A DNA stretch of 64,000 nt from G963668605 sp963793625 (GTDB lineage: Bacteria; Acidobacteriota; Terriglobia; Bryobacterales; Bryobacteraceae): NCBI GenBank assembly GCA_963793625.1, contig CAWCAT010000037.1:248001-312000 (forward strand), given 5' to 3'. Numbering within the stretch: position 1 is the stretch's first letter; every line of letters starts with the position of its first letter. Below, one piece after another: positions 10,382-19,713 of the stretch. The position numbers and the translations under genes were made by a program. The notes under the pieces were generated by a model. It made no database searches. It saw only the letters and a list, made by a program, of their open reading frames with translations, and had not been told where the DNA came from.

Positions 10382-11897
10382 ATGCAACGTCGTTCCCTTG
10401 GAATCGTTGCCATCATTCTGATCGCTTTGATGGCGATCGTCGCTACAGCAGGACTGGACAATTTGCCGCGATCGCTGCGGCAATCCGTCCAGACTGCAAG
10501 CACACAGCTCAGTACGGACCGGGCGTCATTCGAACGGGATCGCGAAGTCATCCAGCGCGCAATCCAGAGTGAGCCGGCGCTCTTCCAGAACAAGGCCGAA
10601 ATCTGGCGCTCGCGTATGGAGCAGGATGCCGCGCGGCTGGAGAAGGCTGCGGCAACGCTGGCCGTCGTTCAGCAACTGTCGCAGGCTAACCGCCGCACGG
10701 ATGCCGACAAGCTGCAGCGCTCTCTGAGTGAACTCGAATCGCTTCGAAAAACGCCCGTTCAGGATGTCTCGCAACTACGCGCGGAGGCGGAGCGCTGGGT
10801 GGCTGCCAAGCGCGCGCTGCCCGGCAGGTTGGAGGCGATGCGCGCGAGCTACAGTGAAATTCAGTCGTTTGACGTCAACGCTGTGACAGCACCCGTCCGT
10901 AAAGCCATGGTCGATTGGCCGGAGAAACGCAGCGATCTTGAGTCCCGCCTGAATGGCATAAAGGAATTGCAGTCGAAGGGCCGGCAGGTTTGGGATTCCT
11001 CCGAGCGGCTGCGTGCGTCTGCTGCCGCGGGTGACATCTCGGACACCGATTGTGCGGCGTTGTTGAGCGAAGCCGATAGCGTGGACGCAACCGCTCGCCA
11101 AGTGAAAGAGAGCGCCGCAGCGCTCAACGCCTTGGCTGGGCAGCTGTATGTCAGCTGGGACAAACTACTGGTTAACACCAGCGACAATCACGGGGCTGCG
11201 CAAAAAGTGCGAACCGTGCGGACGCGCTTTCCCGATGCCACGCTGACGAACGGAGAAGTAACCAGCGAAGAGCGTTGGGAAAACGTGGACTCTGCGCGCA
11301 TACGCGAGGCGGAACGCAATCTGGGCATGGTGGTCGAACACAAGTCAACTGGTAAGTATGACTCGGAAGCTGAGCGCGTAGTGCAGCCGCCAGCGTATGC
11401 CTATGTGGCTCCGCCCGGACAATCTAACCAGTACGGATCCTGGTCTTCGGGCGTCTGGCAATGGCTGCCGCAGTATTTGATACTCAGTCAGTTGTTGCAC
11501 GCGTCGCGTGGACCGATTCTGGCACCGGATTATGATGCTTATCGTAGTGCCCGGCGTCGCGGAGAAGTTTTCTACGGGAGAAATGACGAGTTCCGGCCTC
11601 GATTGCCGAGCCGGCGCGACACCGGACCGGTCTACAGCAGAACGCCTCCATCGCGAGAGTCCGGCTCCATTAGGCCACCTTCTAAGCGGGCCTTCCAGTG
11701 GATGGTACAAGGAGCGTCCGAAACCGTCCTGGGGCGAGCGCGGGTATACCGGTTCCAAGTATCAGAGCAAAGGAAGCTATGCTGGCTCGCAGTATCAGTC
11801 GCGTGGGTCATACCGCTCCGGTGGCGGCTCAATCGGATCTCGGTCTTACGCGCGCGGAGGAGGAATGCGCTCGTTCAGTCGTGGCGGGCGCCGCTAA
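10382..11897 (+). CDS. Coiled-coil membrane-anchored protein with Arg-Gly-rich tail (frameshifted), psp/yjf-like operon
   Basis: About 505 aa after correcting one extra A near 11685. A signal anchor at residues 5-24 (SLGIVAIILIALMAIVATAG) is followed by about 270 residues of predicted coiled coil, then a central segment with a W-x-W-LPQYLILSQLL motif, and a low-complexity tail rich in Gly, Ser, Arg and Tyr ending FSRGGRR. Without the correction the frame would fuse to the next gene, which I reject. AAGGAG lies 12 nt upstream of the ATG. I do not recognise a family. The tail and its position recall the DUF1190 proteins (YjfM/YgiB) found next to DUF350 genes, but homology is not established. 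It probably acts at the cytoplasmic membrane with PspA. Confidence 0.7.
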
Positions 11898-11902
11898 TCA
11901 AC

Positions 11903-12781
11903 ATGGAGACATTCTCACTGAATTACCCTGCACTCGCACTCTCACTCGTTCAAGTAATGCTCGGTGTTGCCGTGCTGATTTTCGCGAAGCTCGCCGCAGG
12001 GGTGCTGTCGCCTTACGCAACAGACAAAGAACTCACGTCGCTCGATAACCCAGCGTTCGGCCTGGCAATCTCTGGCTATTACGCGGCCACCGTGATCATC
12101 TACCTTGGTGCGGCCGGGGCAGCGCCGCTGCCATTGGACGAAGGCGCAATGGTAGTGTTCGCCGCCGTGGGTCGCGATCTGATGTGGTCGATCGCAGGAG
12201 TTGCCGGATTGAATGTCAGCCGATGGTTGATGGACCGCTTGCTCGTCAGCGGGGTGCGCAATGCCCACGAAATCACAAAGAACCGCAATCTCGCGGCAGG
12301 CGCGCTGGAATGCGGCGCTTACGTGACTGCGGGCATCATTCTCGCAGGCGCCATCCGCCAGCCTGGCGGAACCCCGTGGACAGCTGCCGTCCTGTTTTTG
12401 TTGGGACAATTTGCCCTGATCGCCATGGGGCGGGTTTATCAGAGTCAGAAGTTGAGCGGCTACAATGTCGCCGCTGAAGTCCGCGCTGGAAACTTTGCTG
12501 CCGGTATTGGATTCGCGCTAACGTTGGTCGCACTGTCGCTATTGATGCTTAAGGCAATCAGCGGCGAGTTCATCAGTTGGACCACGACTATGTCGTTCTT
12601 TGCATTTGACACTATCGTCGGCATGCTGCTGCTGATGTTCCTGCGCTGGTTAACAGATGCCGCGTTGCTGCCCGGCGCACGTATCGGAGAAGAAGTTGTT
12701 CGAGACCGAAACGTGAATGCCGGACTAATTGAAGGCGTGCTGGCTGTCGGCATCGCGGCCATCATTCTTTTCGTTTTTTGA
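11903..12781 (+). CDS. Tandem DUF350 membrane protein (YjfL-like, duplicated)
   Basis: 292 aa, about eight membrane helices. It consists of two copies of the DUF350 module. The first half ends in EITKNRNLAAGALECGAYV and the second in EVVRDRNVNAGLIEGVLAV, clearly repeated motifs; E. coli YjfL has one module of about 130 aa. DUF350 proteins are inner-membrane proteins of unknown function that recur next to PspA/YjfJ genes. The ATG at 11903 is 5 nt after the preceding stop. It is the last gene of the operon. The internal duplication would give a pseudo-dimeric channel or scaffold, which is inference. Confidence 0.8.
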   Translation: METFSLNYPALALSLVQVMLGVAVLIFAKLAAGVLSPYATDKELTSLDNPAFGLAISGYYAATVIIYLGAAGAAPLPLDEGAMVVFAAVGRDLMWSIAGVAGLNVSRWLMDRLLVSGVRNAHEITKNRNLAAGALECGAYVTAGIILAGAIRQPGGTPWTAAVLFLLGQFALIAMGRVYQSQKLSGYNVAAEVRAGNFAAGIGFALTLVALSLLMLKAISGEFISWTTTMSFFAFDTIVGMLLLMFLRWLTDAALLPGARIGEEVVRDRNVNAGLIEGVLAVGIAAIILFVF

Positions 12782-12905
12782 CGAACACGGCGGGCGCGTG
12801 GTGTTGCTAAATCGCACCGGGTTGTCCTCGATTCAACACGCTCCGAGGCCGGGACGAGGACCATACGGTGGAGAGCAAGGATAAGGATAATGAGCAGCAG
12901 GATAG

Positions 12906-12934
12906 GAGGGGCGCTCTTCGAGAGGCCCCTCTTT
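12906..12934 (+). terminator. Weak hairpin terminator after the yjf/psp-like operon
   Basis: GAGGGGC pairs with GCCCCTC across a loop that contains a smaller CTC/GAG stem, followed by only three T. It lies 125 nt after the DUF350 stop and just before the convergent DUF1080 gene, so it may serve both. Confidence 0.35.
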
Positions 12935-12946
12935 GGGCGGGTTGAA

Positions 12947-13882
12947 CTAGTTCTTTGGGACGGAGATCGTAATGTTGCGGAACTTCAGGCCGCCCGTGTG
13001 GTCGCCCTGAATGTAGAACGGGCCAGGTTCGGCTTCGTTTGCATCAATCGCACCGCCGGTGATGCCTTCGATTTCCTGCTTGTCGATCGTGGTAACGCCG
13101 TTGCGAACCACTGTTAGCGTACGGCCGACCAAAGTAACATCGAAAGTTTCCCACGCACCCGGTTTCCGCGGCAGGTCGCCCTTGGGGGCAATGCGGCCAT
13201 AGATCGATCCAAAACGGCGTTCGGGCGGATTGCTCGTGAGTGGCTCCAATTCGAGTTGAACCTCATAACGACCGCGCAGGTAGAAGCCGCTGTTGGCATG
13301 GTCCGGGCAGTTGACTTCAAAGTGCAGCTTGAAGTCGTTGAACTTGCGCGTGCTCTTTAGATTGGCGCCCTTCGCTTTGTTCGTCAGCATTCCATCTTCG
13401 ACGATCCAGTTGCTATTCGCCGGATTGCCGATCGGCTCCCAGCCGTCTAGGTTCTTACCGTTAAAGATCGATTCCGGCTTGGACCAGGCCTTCGGAGCTT
13501 TGCGGTTGAGTGCCGGAGCACGAACGCCCTCCAGCGGGGTGGAGTTTTCGCCGCGCTTCTGTGCGCCCGTGAGTTTGTCGCCTGCGGCATCCAGTTCCCA
13601 TGTCAGCGCCGGACGATTGCCGTTCGCAGCCTGAATCGTCAGGGTGAGATGCGAGCCGGCAGCCTTGACGTCCTTAATCTGGATGACATTGCCTCCGGTC
13701 GGCTGATACCAGACCTCGAGATTGCCGCTCTTTTCTGTAATGCCGAGCCACATGGCGCGCGTGCCGCCGGGCGTCGTGATGTTGAAGTTCCAGCGACCAA
13801 CGAGTGGATTATTCGACTTCTGCGAATATGCCGGCGTCAGAAGGACGGAGGCAAGAATCAGTATGTTTGCAAACTTTTGCAT
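12947..13882 (-). CDS. Secreted DUF1080 (3-keto-disaccharide hydrolase-type) protein
   Basis: 311 aa. A signal peptide (about residues 1-20, cut after TPAYS) precedes a small beta domain (25-115) and a C-terminal concanavalin-like jelly roll of the DUF1080 family (about 135-309). Family signatures visible are SIFNGKNLDGWE, NWIVEDGMLTNKAKG, HANSGFYLRGRYEVQ and PGPFYIQGDHTGGLKFRNI. DUF1080 domains occur in periplasmic glycoside-processing proteins; some act on 3-keto-glycosides. It starts 9 nt after the stop of the upstream CBM9-like gene, so the two form an operon that probably handles plant or microbial sugars. No frameshift is seen. Confidence 0.85.
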   Translation of the reverse strand: MQKFANILILASVLLTPAYSQKSNNPLVGRWNFNITTPGGTRAMWLGITEKSGNLEVWYQPTGGNVIQIKDVKAAGSHLTLTIQAANGNRPALTWELDAAGDKLTGAQKRGENSTPLEGVRAPALNRKAPKAWSKPESIFNGKNLDGWEPIGNPANSNWIVEDGMLTNKAKGANLKSTRKFNDFKLHFEVNCPDHANSGFYLRGRYEVQLELEPLTSNPPERRFGSIYGRIAPKGDLPRKPGAWETFDVTLVGRTLTVVRNGVTTIDKQEIEGITGGAIDANEAEPGPFYIQGDHTGGLKFRNITISVPKN

Positions 13883-13891
13883 GTTCGTAGT

Positions 13892-14752
13892 TTATTCCTT
13901 TTTTCGCTCAACGGCCGCCAAGGGGCCTGTCAGTTTCATGGTGCCCCAGCTTTCGGAGCGGTCGCCGGTGCCATAGATCATAAGGTGGCCACCGTAGCCG
14001 CCGCCGTCCGGATCACAATGGATGATGTCCATCCCGTACTCGTCACCGATTTGAGGCGCACGCCATTTTGGATCGCTGACGCCGAGTGTCGGCGCCATCG
14101 CGACGCGCGCTTCGAGAATGAAATCGCCGGGGCTATGGCCCCATGGATTCATACGGATGGAGTAATCTACCGCTGATTTAGGGATTGGCTCCTCGATGTA
14201 GGTGCGGGTCGGACTGCCGTGCCGCCACCACGCTCCGTAATCGGGTTTGCGCGGGTCAATGACAAAGCAAAAGCCATTATCGCCCTTACCGAACAACTGC
14301 GGCTTTGCTTGACGCGGAGCTTCGATGAACCAGCAGATCGAATCCTTGAAATACCATCTTTTACCCTCGTGCGCGGGATCGCTGACGTCGTTGACGTTGT
14401 CGTGGACTTCCGCGCCGAGGTACAGATACTTCTTGTCCCAGGCGAGGTAATAGCGTGCGCTGAGGTCGTCTTCCGGAGCGGCTTCATTGCCATGATCTGT
14501 GAGTCGGTTGCGGCCGGAATCGTACCAGGGCGCCTGACGAACACGCAGCAGGTCCCAGACTCCATCGGTGAAGGAGTTGTACTTCCAATCGCGCAGATCA
14601 GCGTCAATCTTCGGCGCTTTTTCGAGCAATGGAACCCGAATGGGATAGGACGCTTTATTCCAATTGCCGCCGGGGCCTTCCGCGCTGTTGGTTTGCGCGG
14701 CGCACACTGCCAGGCAGACAAGCCCGAGTGGCGCGAGATGACAAATTCGCAT
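13892..14752 (-). CDS. Secreted carbohydrate-binding family 9-like protein
   Basis: 286 aa. A signal peptide (about residues 1-19, ending CAAQ) is followed by one CBM9-like/DUF1083-type beta-sandwich: KIDADLRDWKYNSFTDGVW near the start, DDLSARYYLAWDKKYLYLG with the typical order of strands, then YFKDSICWFIEA and FILEARVAM. Such domains bind sugars or the ends of polysaccharide chains and often appear alone in acidobacterial secreted proteins. It is the first gene of a two-gene operon with the DUF1080 protein and is divergent from an Oar receptor, with 174 bp between them. Substrate unknown. Confidence 0.75.
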   Translation of the reverse strand: MRICHLAPLGLVCLAVCAAQTNSAEGPGGNWNKASYPIRVPLLEKAPKIDADLRDWKYNSFTDGVWDLLRVRQAPWYDSGRNRLTDHGNEAAPEDDLSARYYLAWDKKYLYLGAEVHDNVNDVSDPAHEGKRWYFKDSICWFIEAPRQAKPQLFGKGDNGFCFVIDPRKPDYGAWWRHGSPTRTYIEEPIPKSAVDYSIRMNPWGHSPGDFILEARVAMAPTLGVSDPKWRAPQIGDEYGMDIIHCDPDGGGYGGHLMIYGTGDRSESWGTMKLTGPLAAVERKKE

Positions 14753-14758
14753 AAATCA

Positions 14759-14764
14759 TTAATA
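14759..14764 (-). promoter_or_regulatory. -10-like hexamer TATTAA abutting the CBM9-like gene start
   Basis: TATTAA on the minus strand ends 6 nt before the ATG at 14752, which would place the transcription start at the start codon. No ribosome binding site precedes this ATG. Confidence 0.3.
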
Positions 14765-14926
14765 CATCAGATTGATTCTGTATGTGCGACGGCAACTGGA
14801 TGACATCTTGCGTTAGCGAATAAGGCTCTTTGTATTCAACAAGTTAAATGAGCACTCAAAGGCCTGTTTTTTTGTCTCGAGGGGGTTTATACTCAACCCA
14901 AAAGCGTCTCGTCCGGGGGTTATAAC

Positions 14927-17900
14927 ATGAGTCAAGTATGCCTAACGAAAGTGGCGTCCCTGCTCATCGGAACGCTGCTGCTCTTCACAATTTGCGCCTT
15001 TGGACAATCGGACTTGGGTTCCATTCAGGGGTTTATCAAGGACCCATCGAGCGCAACCCTTCCGAATGCAAAGGTCACCGTTCGAAACCAATCCGGTGTC
15101 GAACGCCAAGCGACGACGAACGAATCCGGCTATTACGCGATCACCAACATTCCGCCGGGCTATTACACCATCACCGTTGAGGCTCCCGGCTTCAAGAAAT
15201 TCGAAAGCAGCAACAACAAGCTCGATCCAAGCGCTTCGCTGGCAATGGATGCGACGCTGACCGTGGGCGCCGCGACGGAAACCGTCGAAGTCGTTGCGAC
15301 CGCAGCCGCGCTGCAGACCGAATCCTCTTCGGTACAAAAGGTCGTTACCAGAGAGCAGATCGACAGTCTGGAACTGAACGGACGTAACCCGATATTCATG
15401 GCGAACCTGGTACCCGGCACGCGCGGTGGTAATCTCTCGACACTGTCCTTCGCTTTCAGCCAGGGTCCTAACAACATCAACGGTGCGCGCACGCAAGAGA
15501 GCCTGATCACCTATGATGGCGCGCCTGCGGTTCGTACACGTGCGAATGGCACGAGTCTGGGCTCGGCCGACGTTGACTCGACCTCGGAGATCCAGATTCT
15601 TACCGCAAGCTATTCTCCGGAGTACGGTCGCTCATCAGGTGGGCAGATCCGCATCATCACCAAGAGCGGGACGAAGGACTTCCATGGCGCTGCCTACGAA
15701 TATGTGCGTAACACGGAGTTCAATGCGAACACCTGGCAGCGTAACTCTACCGCTAATCCGCTTACCGCCTCGACAGCGCCGATTCATTACAATCAATTCG
15801 GCTACAACATCGGTGGGCCGTTCTTCATTCCCGGCAAGTTCAACAAGGACAAGAACAAGATTTTCTGGTACTGGGGCCAGGAGTGGGTCCGCTATCACTT
15901 CACCGATTCAAACAGCTTGACCGTGCCTTCCCAGTTGATGCGACAAGGCAACTTCAGCGAACTGCTGAGTCCGACCAATGTCTATTACGGCAGAGCCGTC
16001 GTCATTAGGGATCCGGCAACCGGCCAACCTTTTCCGGGCAACATCATTCCACAGAATCAGCTCAGCCCAAATGGGCTTGGCATTCTGAAGGTGTTTCCGG
16101 TTCCGAACCTGCTCACGCCACTCAGTGGAAACCGATTCTGGTACAAGACCGGAATGCACCCGCAACATCAGCGCAAAGACACGCTGGCGGTAGATTTCAA
16201 CTTCACAGACCGGCAGCGCATGACTTTCCGCCGCATGAACTTCTCTTTCGAGGAGTATCAGCCACTTGATGGCGGAACGGACCAGACGCCGAAGTTTTTC
16301 GACCGTCCCAATCAGACTAACTCGCTGAATTACATTGTGACGATCAGTCCGACAAAGGTGAACGAGTTCCTGGCTACCGTCAGCCTGGATAACGTCTACA
16401 TTCCGGTGGACGAGCCGAATTTCCTGGATCGCAGGACGGTGGGCTTGAATTACCCATACATCTTCCCGGTCGGCAAGATGATTGAGACGCGCATGCCGAC
16501 GGTGAATATGGCTGGAATGACGACTATCAACGGTGGTCCCTACCCGTCGCATTCGTCGGGCCCGATTTACACGGTGTCCGATAGTTTCACGTGGGTCAAA
16601 GGCAATCACACACTGAAGTTCGGGTTCCTCTACGAGAAGTCCGGCCAAAACGACAATGACGAAATCAACGTCAGCGCGTGTCCAACCTGCACCAATAACC
16701 AGAACGGTCAGTTTGGTTTCACCGATACCCGCTCAGGTTTTCCGAGCACGGGGAACGCTGTCGCAAACGCTGCGATGGGTCTGTTCGATACGTATTCGGA
16801 ATTGGGACTACGGGCTTACACGCTTTTCCGCGGCCACATGTACGAAGGCTTTGCCCAGGACTCCTGGAAAGCTACCCAAAAGCTGAACATCAATTACGGA
16901 TTACGTTACACCGTGAACGTGCCCTATGATGCAATCTGGCGCAACATGACGGTGTTCGATCGCAACTTCTATGATCCGAACAAGGCCGTCACGGTGGACC
17001 CGAGAACCGGCCAGATCGTTCCGGGATCGGGCGACCGCTATAACGGCCTGGTGATACCGGGTGACGGTTTCCCGGATTCCGCCAAGGGTCGCTTTCCTGA
17101 GGCGACTGACCCGGCTTACGACTACTTGTTCCGGGGCGGCGGCGTGAAGAGCTACTATTCGGACATTCATTGGGACCAGATCCAGCCGCGATTTGGTTTC
17201 GCTTACCAACTGACGCCGAAGACCGTAATCCGCTCCGGCGCAGGCAGGTTCTACACGCGCCTGGGTGTGAGTGACTCAATCTTCCTGGGCGGCAATCCGC
17301 CGTTCCAGCCGACCGCCAATGTGTCGTTTGGGAATGTGGATAACCCGGGCGGTACCTCGACGAATCTGCTACCGCTAACAGTGACGACCCAGAGCAAGCA
17401 CTTCAAGAATCCCGAAGCGTGGAACTGGAACGTCCTTGTCGAGCGGGAAATCTTCTGGAAATCGGTGGCATCCGTCGGATATGTGGGCCGGCGCGGACTG
17501 CACCTGCAGCGCGAGTCCAACATCAACCAGCCACCAGCCGGAACGATTCAGGCGAATCCGGGCGTCAATCTGGATTCGCTGCGTCCGTTCAAGGGCTACA
17601 ACTCAATCCGCGAGTCGGACAACGTGGCTAGTTCCATGTACAACTCACTGCAAGTCAGTTGGAACCGGCGCTTCTCGGGCGGGTTGTTGTTCGGCGTGGC
17701 CTATACGCTGAGCAAGGCGATGGACGATGGGTCGCACCCGCGCGACATCCTCCCGAACACGTATGACGCGCACAACATGTGGGGACAGTCCATATTCGAT
17801 GTCCGCCACATCATGATCATCAATTACCTGTATGAGCTGCCGTTCTTCCGCAATCAGTCGAGCCTTGCCGGGAAACTGCTCGGGGGCTGGCAGGTCAGCG

Positions 17901-18388
17901 GCATTACGCAGTTTCAGACCGGCACGCCCCTAAGCATCGTCAGGAACAACGACTACGCCGGCACGGGTCAGGACGGAAACCTGCAGGATGGAGGCGGTGC
18001 AGGCCAATTCTGGGTGATCAACGGCGAACCCGAAATCATGAACCAGTTTGCCGCAGGCGGCGCGAGCGATCCCGCTCAGTGGTTCAAGGTCAGGAACGGG
18101 GATGGCTCACCGATCTTCACACCACCCGCAACGGGTACCTTCAACCAGCAGTTAGGCGTGCGCAATCCATTTCACAATCCCGGTTTCCAGAACTGGAACG
18201 TCGGTCTGTTCAAGAAATTCGCAATTCGCGAACAGATCGGGCTCCAATTCCGTGCGGAGGCCTTCAATGCCTTCAATCACCCGAACTGGGATGTTGCCAA
18301 CGTTGACCCGTTGAGTTCCAGCTTCGGCAAGGTCACAAACAAAATCAGCGAGCGCAACCTGCAACTATCGTTGCGTTTCTATTTCTGA
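14927..18388 (+). CDS. Oar-like TonB-dependent outer-membrane receptor (intact)
   Basis: 1,153 aa in one uninterrupted frame, the only intact copy of four in the window. The signal peptide (MSQVCLTKVASLLIGTLLLF, cut near FGQ) precedes a carboxypeptidase-regulatory-like domain (about 28-110, IQGFIKDPSSATLPNAKV), a plug (about 125-240, EIQILTASYSPEYGRSSGG) and a barrel ending NLQLSLRFYF. It is very similar in layout to the receptor at 4755-8199, including the GGPYPS and DYLFRGG-type segments, so the two are close paralogues. A TATACT hexamer lies at 14888-14893. It is divergent from secreted CBM9-like and DUF1080 genes, which suggests a role in glycan or oligosaccharide uptake, but no substrate can be read from the sequence. 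Confidence 0.93.
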   Translation: MSQVCLTKVASLLIGTLLLFTICAFGQSDLGSIQGFIKDPSSATLPNAKVTVRNQSGVERQATTNESGYYAITNIPPGYYTITVEAPGFKKFESSNNKLDPSASLAMDATLTVGAATETVEVVATAAALQTESSSVQKVVTREQIDSLELNGRNPIFMANLVPGTRGGNLSTLSFAFSQGPNNINGARTQESLITYDGAPAVRTRANGTSLGSADVDSTSEIQILTASYSPEYGRSSGGQIRIITKSGTKDFHGAAYEYVRNTEFNANTWQRNSTANPLTASTAPIHYNQFGYNIGGPFFIPGKFNKDKNKIFWYWGQEWVRYHFTDSNSLTVPSQLMRQGNFSELLSPTNVYYGRAVVIRDPATGQPFPGNIIPQNQLSPNGLGILKVFPVPNLLTPLSGNRFWYKTGMHPQHQRKDTLAVDFNFTDRQRMTFRRMNFSFEEYQPLDGGTDQTPKFFDRPNQTNSLNYIVTISPTKVNEFLATVSLDNVYIPVDEPNFLDRRTVGLNYPYIFPVGKMIETRMPTVNMAGMTTINGGPYPSHSSGPIYTVSDSFTWVKGNHTLKFGFLYEKSGQNDNDEINVSACPTCTNNQNGQFGFTDTRSGFPSTGNAVANAAMGLFDTYSELGLRAYTLFRGHMYEGFAQDSWKATQKLNINYGLRYTVNVPYDAIWRNMTVFDRNFYDPNKAVTVDPRTGQIVPGSGDRYNGLVIPGDGFPDSAKGRFPEATDPAYDYLFRGGGVKSYYSDIHWDQIQPRFGFAYQLTPKTVIRSGAGRFYTRLGVSDSIFLGGNPPFQPTANVSFGNVDNPGGTSTNLLPLTVTTQSKHFKNPEAWNWNVLVEREIFWKSVASVGYVGRRGLHLQRESNINQPPAGTIQANPGVNLDSLRPFKGYNSIRESDNVASSMYNSLQVSWNRRFSGGLLFGVAYTLSKAMDDGSHPRDILPNTYDAHNMWGQSIFDVRHIMIINYLYELPFFRNQSSLAGKLLGGWQVSGITQFQTGTPLSIVRNNDYAGTGQDGNLQDGGGAGQFWVINGEPEIMNQFAAGGASDPAQWFKVRNGDGSPIFTPPATGTFNQQLGVRNPFHNPGFQNWNVGLFKKFAIREQIGLQFRAEAFNAFNHPNWDVANVDPLSSSFGKVTNKISERNLQLSLRFYF

Positions 18389-18408
18389 TTTCTGGAAAGA
18401 TCCGCTAC

Positions 18409-18445
18409 AGGCCGCCAGCTCCCCGTGGATCTGGCGGCCTTTTTG
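18409..18445 (+). terminator. Rho-independent terminator of the third Oar-like gene
   Basis: AGGCCGCCAG and CTGGCGGCCT form a perfect 10-bp stem with a 12-nt loop, followed by a T-rich run (TTTTGTTG). It begins 20 nt after the stop codon. Confidence 0.9.
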
Positions 18446-18446
18446 T

Positions 18447-18452
18447 TGTAAT
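18447..18452 (+). promoter_or_regulatory. -10-like hexamer TGTAAT before the alpha/beta hydrolase
   Basis: TGTAAT ends 7 nt before the ATG at 18460, directly behind the terminator of the upstream gene. If used, it gives a leaderless message. Confidence 0.3.
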
Positions 18453-18459
18453 AGGGATC

Positions 18460-19308
18460 ATGTCGATGTGGCTCGCTATTGTGGTGGTGCTTGTGTGCGC
18501 GGTTGCGCACGCGGAGTTTCCAGACATACGTAGTGTCGCGCCTGATCTAAGCACGCCTACTGTGGTGGAGGGTGCACCAGCAGCCGGAAAACGCGTGCGG
18601 CAGACACTGCCGCAGTACGCGGGCACTCAGGTTCACCATGCGCTGTATCTGCCACTGGACTGGAAGCCAGGCCGGCGCTATCCCGTGATTGTTGAGTATG
18701 CCGGCAATGCCTATAACGGCCCGTTTGGAGACATCTCGGAAGGTACGGTGGAAGGCTCCAATCTAGGCTATGGGATTTCCGGCGGCAAGGGTTTCATCTG
18801 GCTGTGTCTGCCCTACGTGAGTGCAACCGGGAAGGTGAATGAAAAGCTGTGGTGGGGCGATCTCTCGCGCACTACTGATTATGCCAAGAAAGCCGTGCGC
18901 ATGATTTGCGAGAAATACGGCGGCGATCCGGGTGCGGTGATACTAAGTGGCTTTTCGCGCGGCGCAATCGCGTGTAACTATGTCGGCCTGTACGATGACG
19001 AGATCGCCGGGCTATGGCGCGGCTTTATCGCTTACAGTCACTACGACGGCGTTCGAGCATGGCCACAGGCCGGCAGAGATCAAGCCTCCGCCTTGGAGCG
19101 TCTGCGGCGTTTGCGCGGCCGTCCAGTTTTTGTGATTCAGGAAGTCTCGGTGGAAGCGACTCGGGCGTATATTACGTCGCATGGCGTCGAGAAGTCGTTC
19201 ACCTTTCGCACGCTCGAGTTCCGCAACCACAACGACGCATGGGCGCTGCGTGACATTCCGGAGCGTCGCGAGGCACGCACTTGGCTGGAAAAAGTCCTGG
19301 CGCGGTAA
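18460..19308 (+). CDS. Secreted alpha/beta-hydrolase-fold protein
   Basis: 282 aa. A signal peptide (residues 1-18, MSMWLAIVVVLVCAVAHA) precedes an alpha/beta hydrolase domain. The nucleophile elbow is G-F-S-R-G with Ser166. The likely catalytic His is His257 in EFRNHNDAW near the C-terminus; the acid is not certain. The segment ALYLPLDWKPGRRYPVIVEY is typical of secreted esterase or peptidase-like hydrolases that begin with a strand-rich substrate lid. The substrate is not known; an esterase on plant polysaccharide is a guess. It is a single gene with its own promoter-like hexamer, convergent with the anti-sigma gene 6 nt away. Confidence 0.75.
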   Translation: MSMWLAIVVVLVCAVAHAEFPDIRSVAPDLSTPTVVEGAPAAGKRVRQTLPQYAGTQVHHALYLPLDWKPGRRYPVIVEYAGNAYNGPFGDISEGTVEGSNLGYGISGGKGFIWLCLPYVSATGKVNEKLWWGDLSRTTDYAKKAVRMICEKYGGDPGAVILSGFSRGAIACNYVGLYDDEIAGLWRGFIAYSHYDGVRAWPQAGRDQASALERLRRLRGRPVFVIQEVSVEATRAYITSHGVEKSFTFRTLEFRNHNDAWALRDIPERREARTWLEKVLAR

Positions 19309-19314
19309 CTCGCG

Positions 19315-19713
19315 TCATCCCTCGGCGAGTTCTTCCGTCAACCAAACAAAGAGAAGCTGTCCAAGGTAGCCGAGCGCGCTCAAGCTGAGTCCCACCGTAA
19401 GCAGAAACGTGGCCATTTCAGGCACCGCCAGGGCACAGAGACCGCTGGTCATCAACCCGGCAACTGGCGCGATCAAGGCTGGGAGTGCGTCCAGCCACTG
19501 CCTTCGCTGCGCGGTCCTGATCTTGGCGCGAATGACAAATCGAAAGGCGGGATTGAGTACGGGAGCGGTATACGCCTCAGCGAGTTCTTCATCAAGTGAT
19601 CGCTGCAGCGAAAGGAAATACTGGCATGCCTGGCAGCCAGCCACGTGTCCAACCACTTCCGGATTCAGTGGGCCGAGTTCAAGGATTAGCTCCTGGGCAC
19701 TCTTGCAGGTCAT
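19315..19713 (-). CDS. Membrane anti-sigma factor with HxxxCxxC zinc motif
   Basis: 132 aa. The N-terminus has the anti-sigma zinc-finger pattern H23-x3-C27-x2-C30 (HVAGCQACQYF), with Cys3 as a possible extra ligand. Two membrane helices follow at about residues 78-97 and 103-124. Its ATG overlaps the TGA of the sigma gene (ATGA at 19710-19713), the usual translational coupling of ECF sigma/anti-sigma pairs. It is expected to hold the partner sigma at the membrane until a signal releases it. The frame itself is intact. Confidence 0.75.
   Translation of the reverse strand: MTCKSAQELILELGPLNPEVVGHVAGCQACQYFLSLQRSLDEELAEAYTAPVLNPAFRFVIRAKIRTAQRRQWLDALPALIAPVAGLMTSGLCALAVPEMATFLLTVGLSLSALGYLGQLLFVWLTEELAEG

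Noticed and set aside
10289..12781. A continuous 830-codon frame joining the coiled-coil protein and the DUF350 protein
   Set aside because: The junction exists only because of one extra base near 11685; the other frame holds the proper tail and stop, and a normal ATG starts the DUF350 gene.
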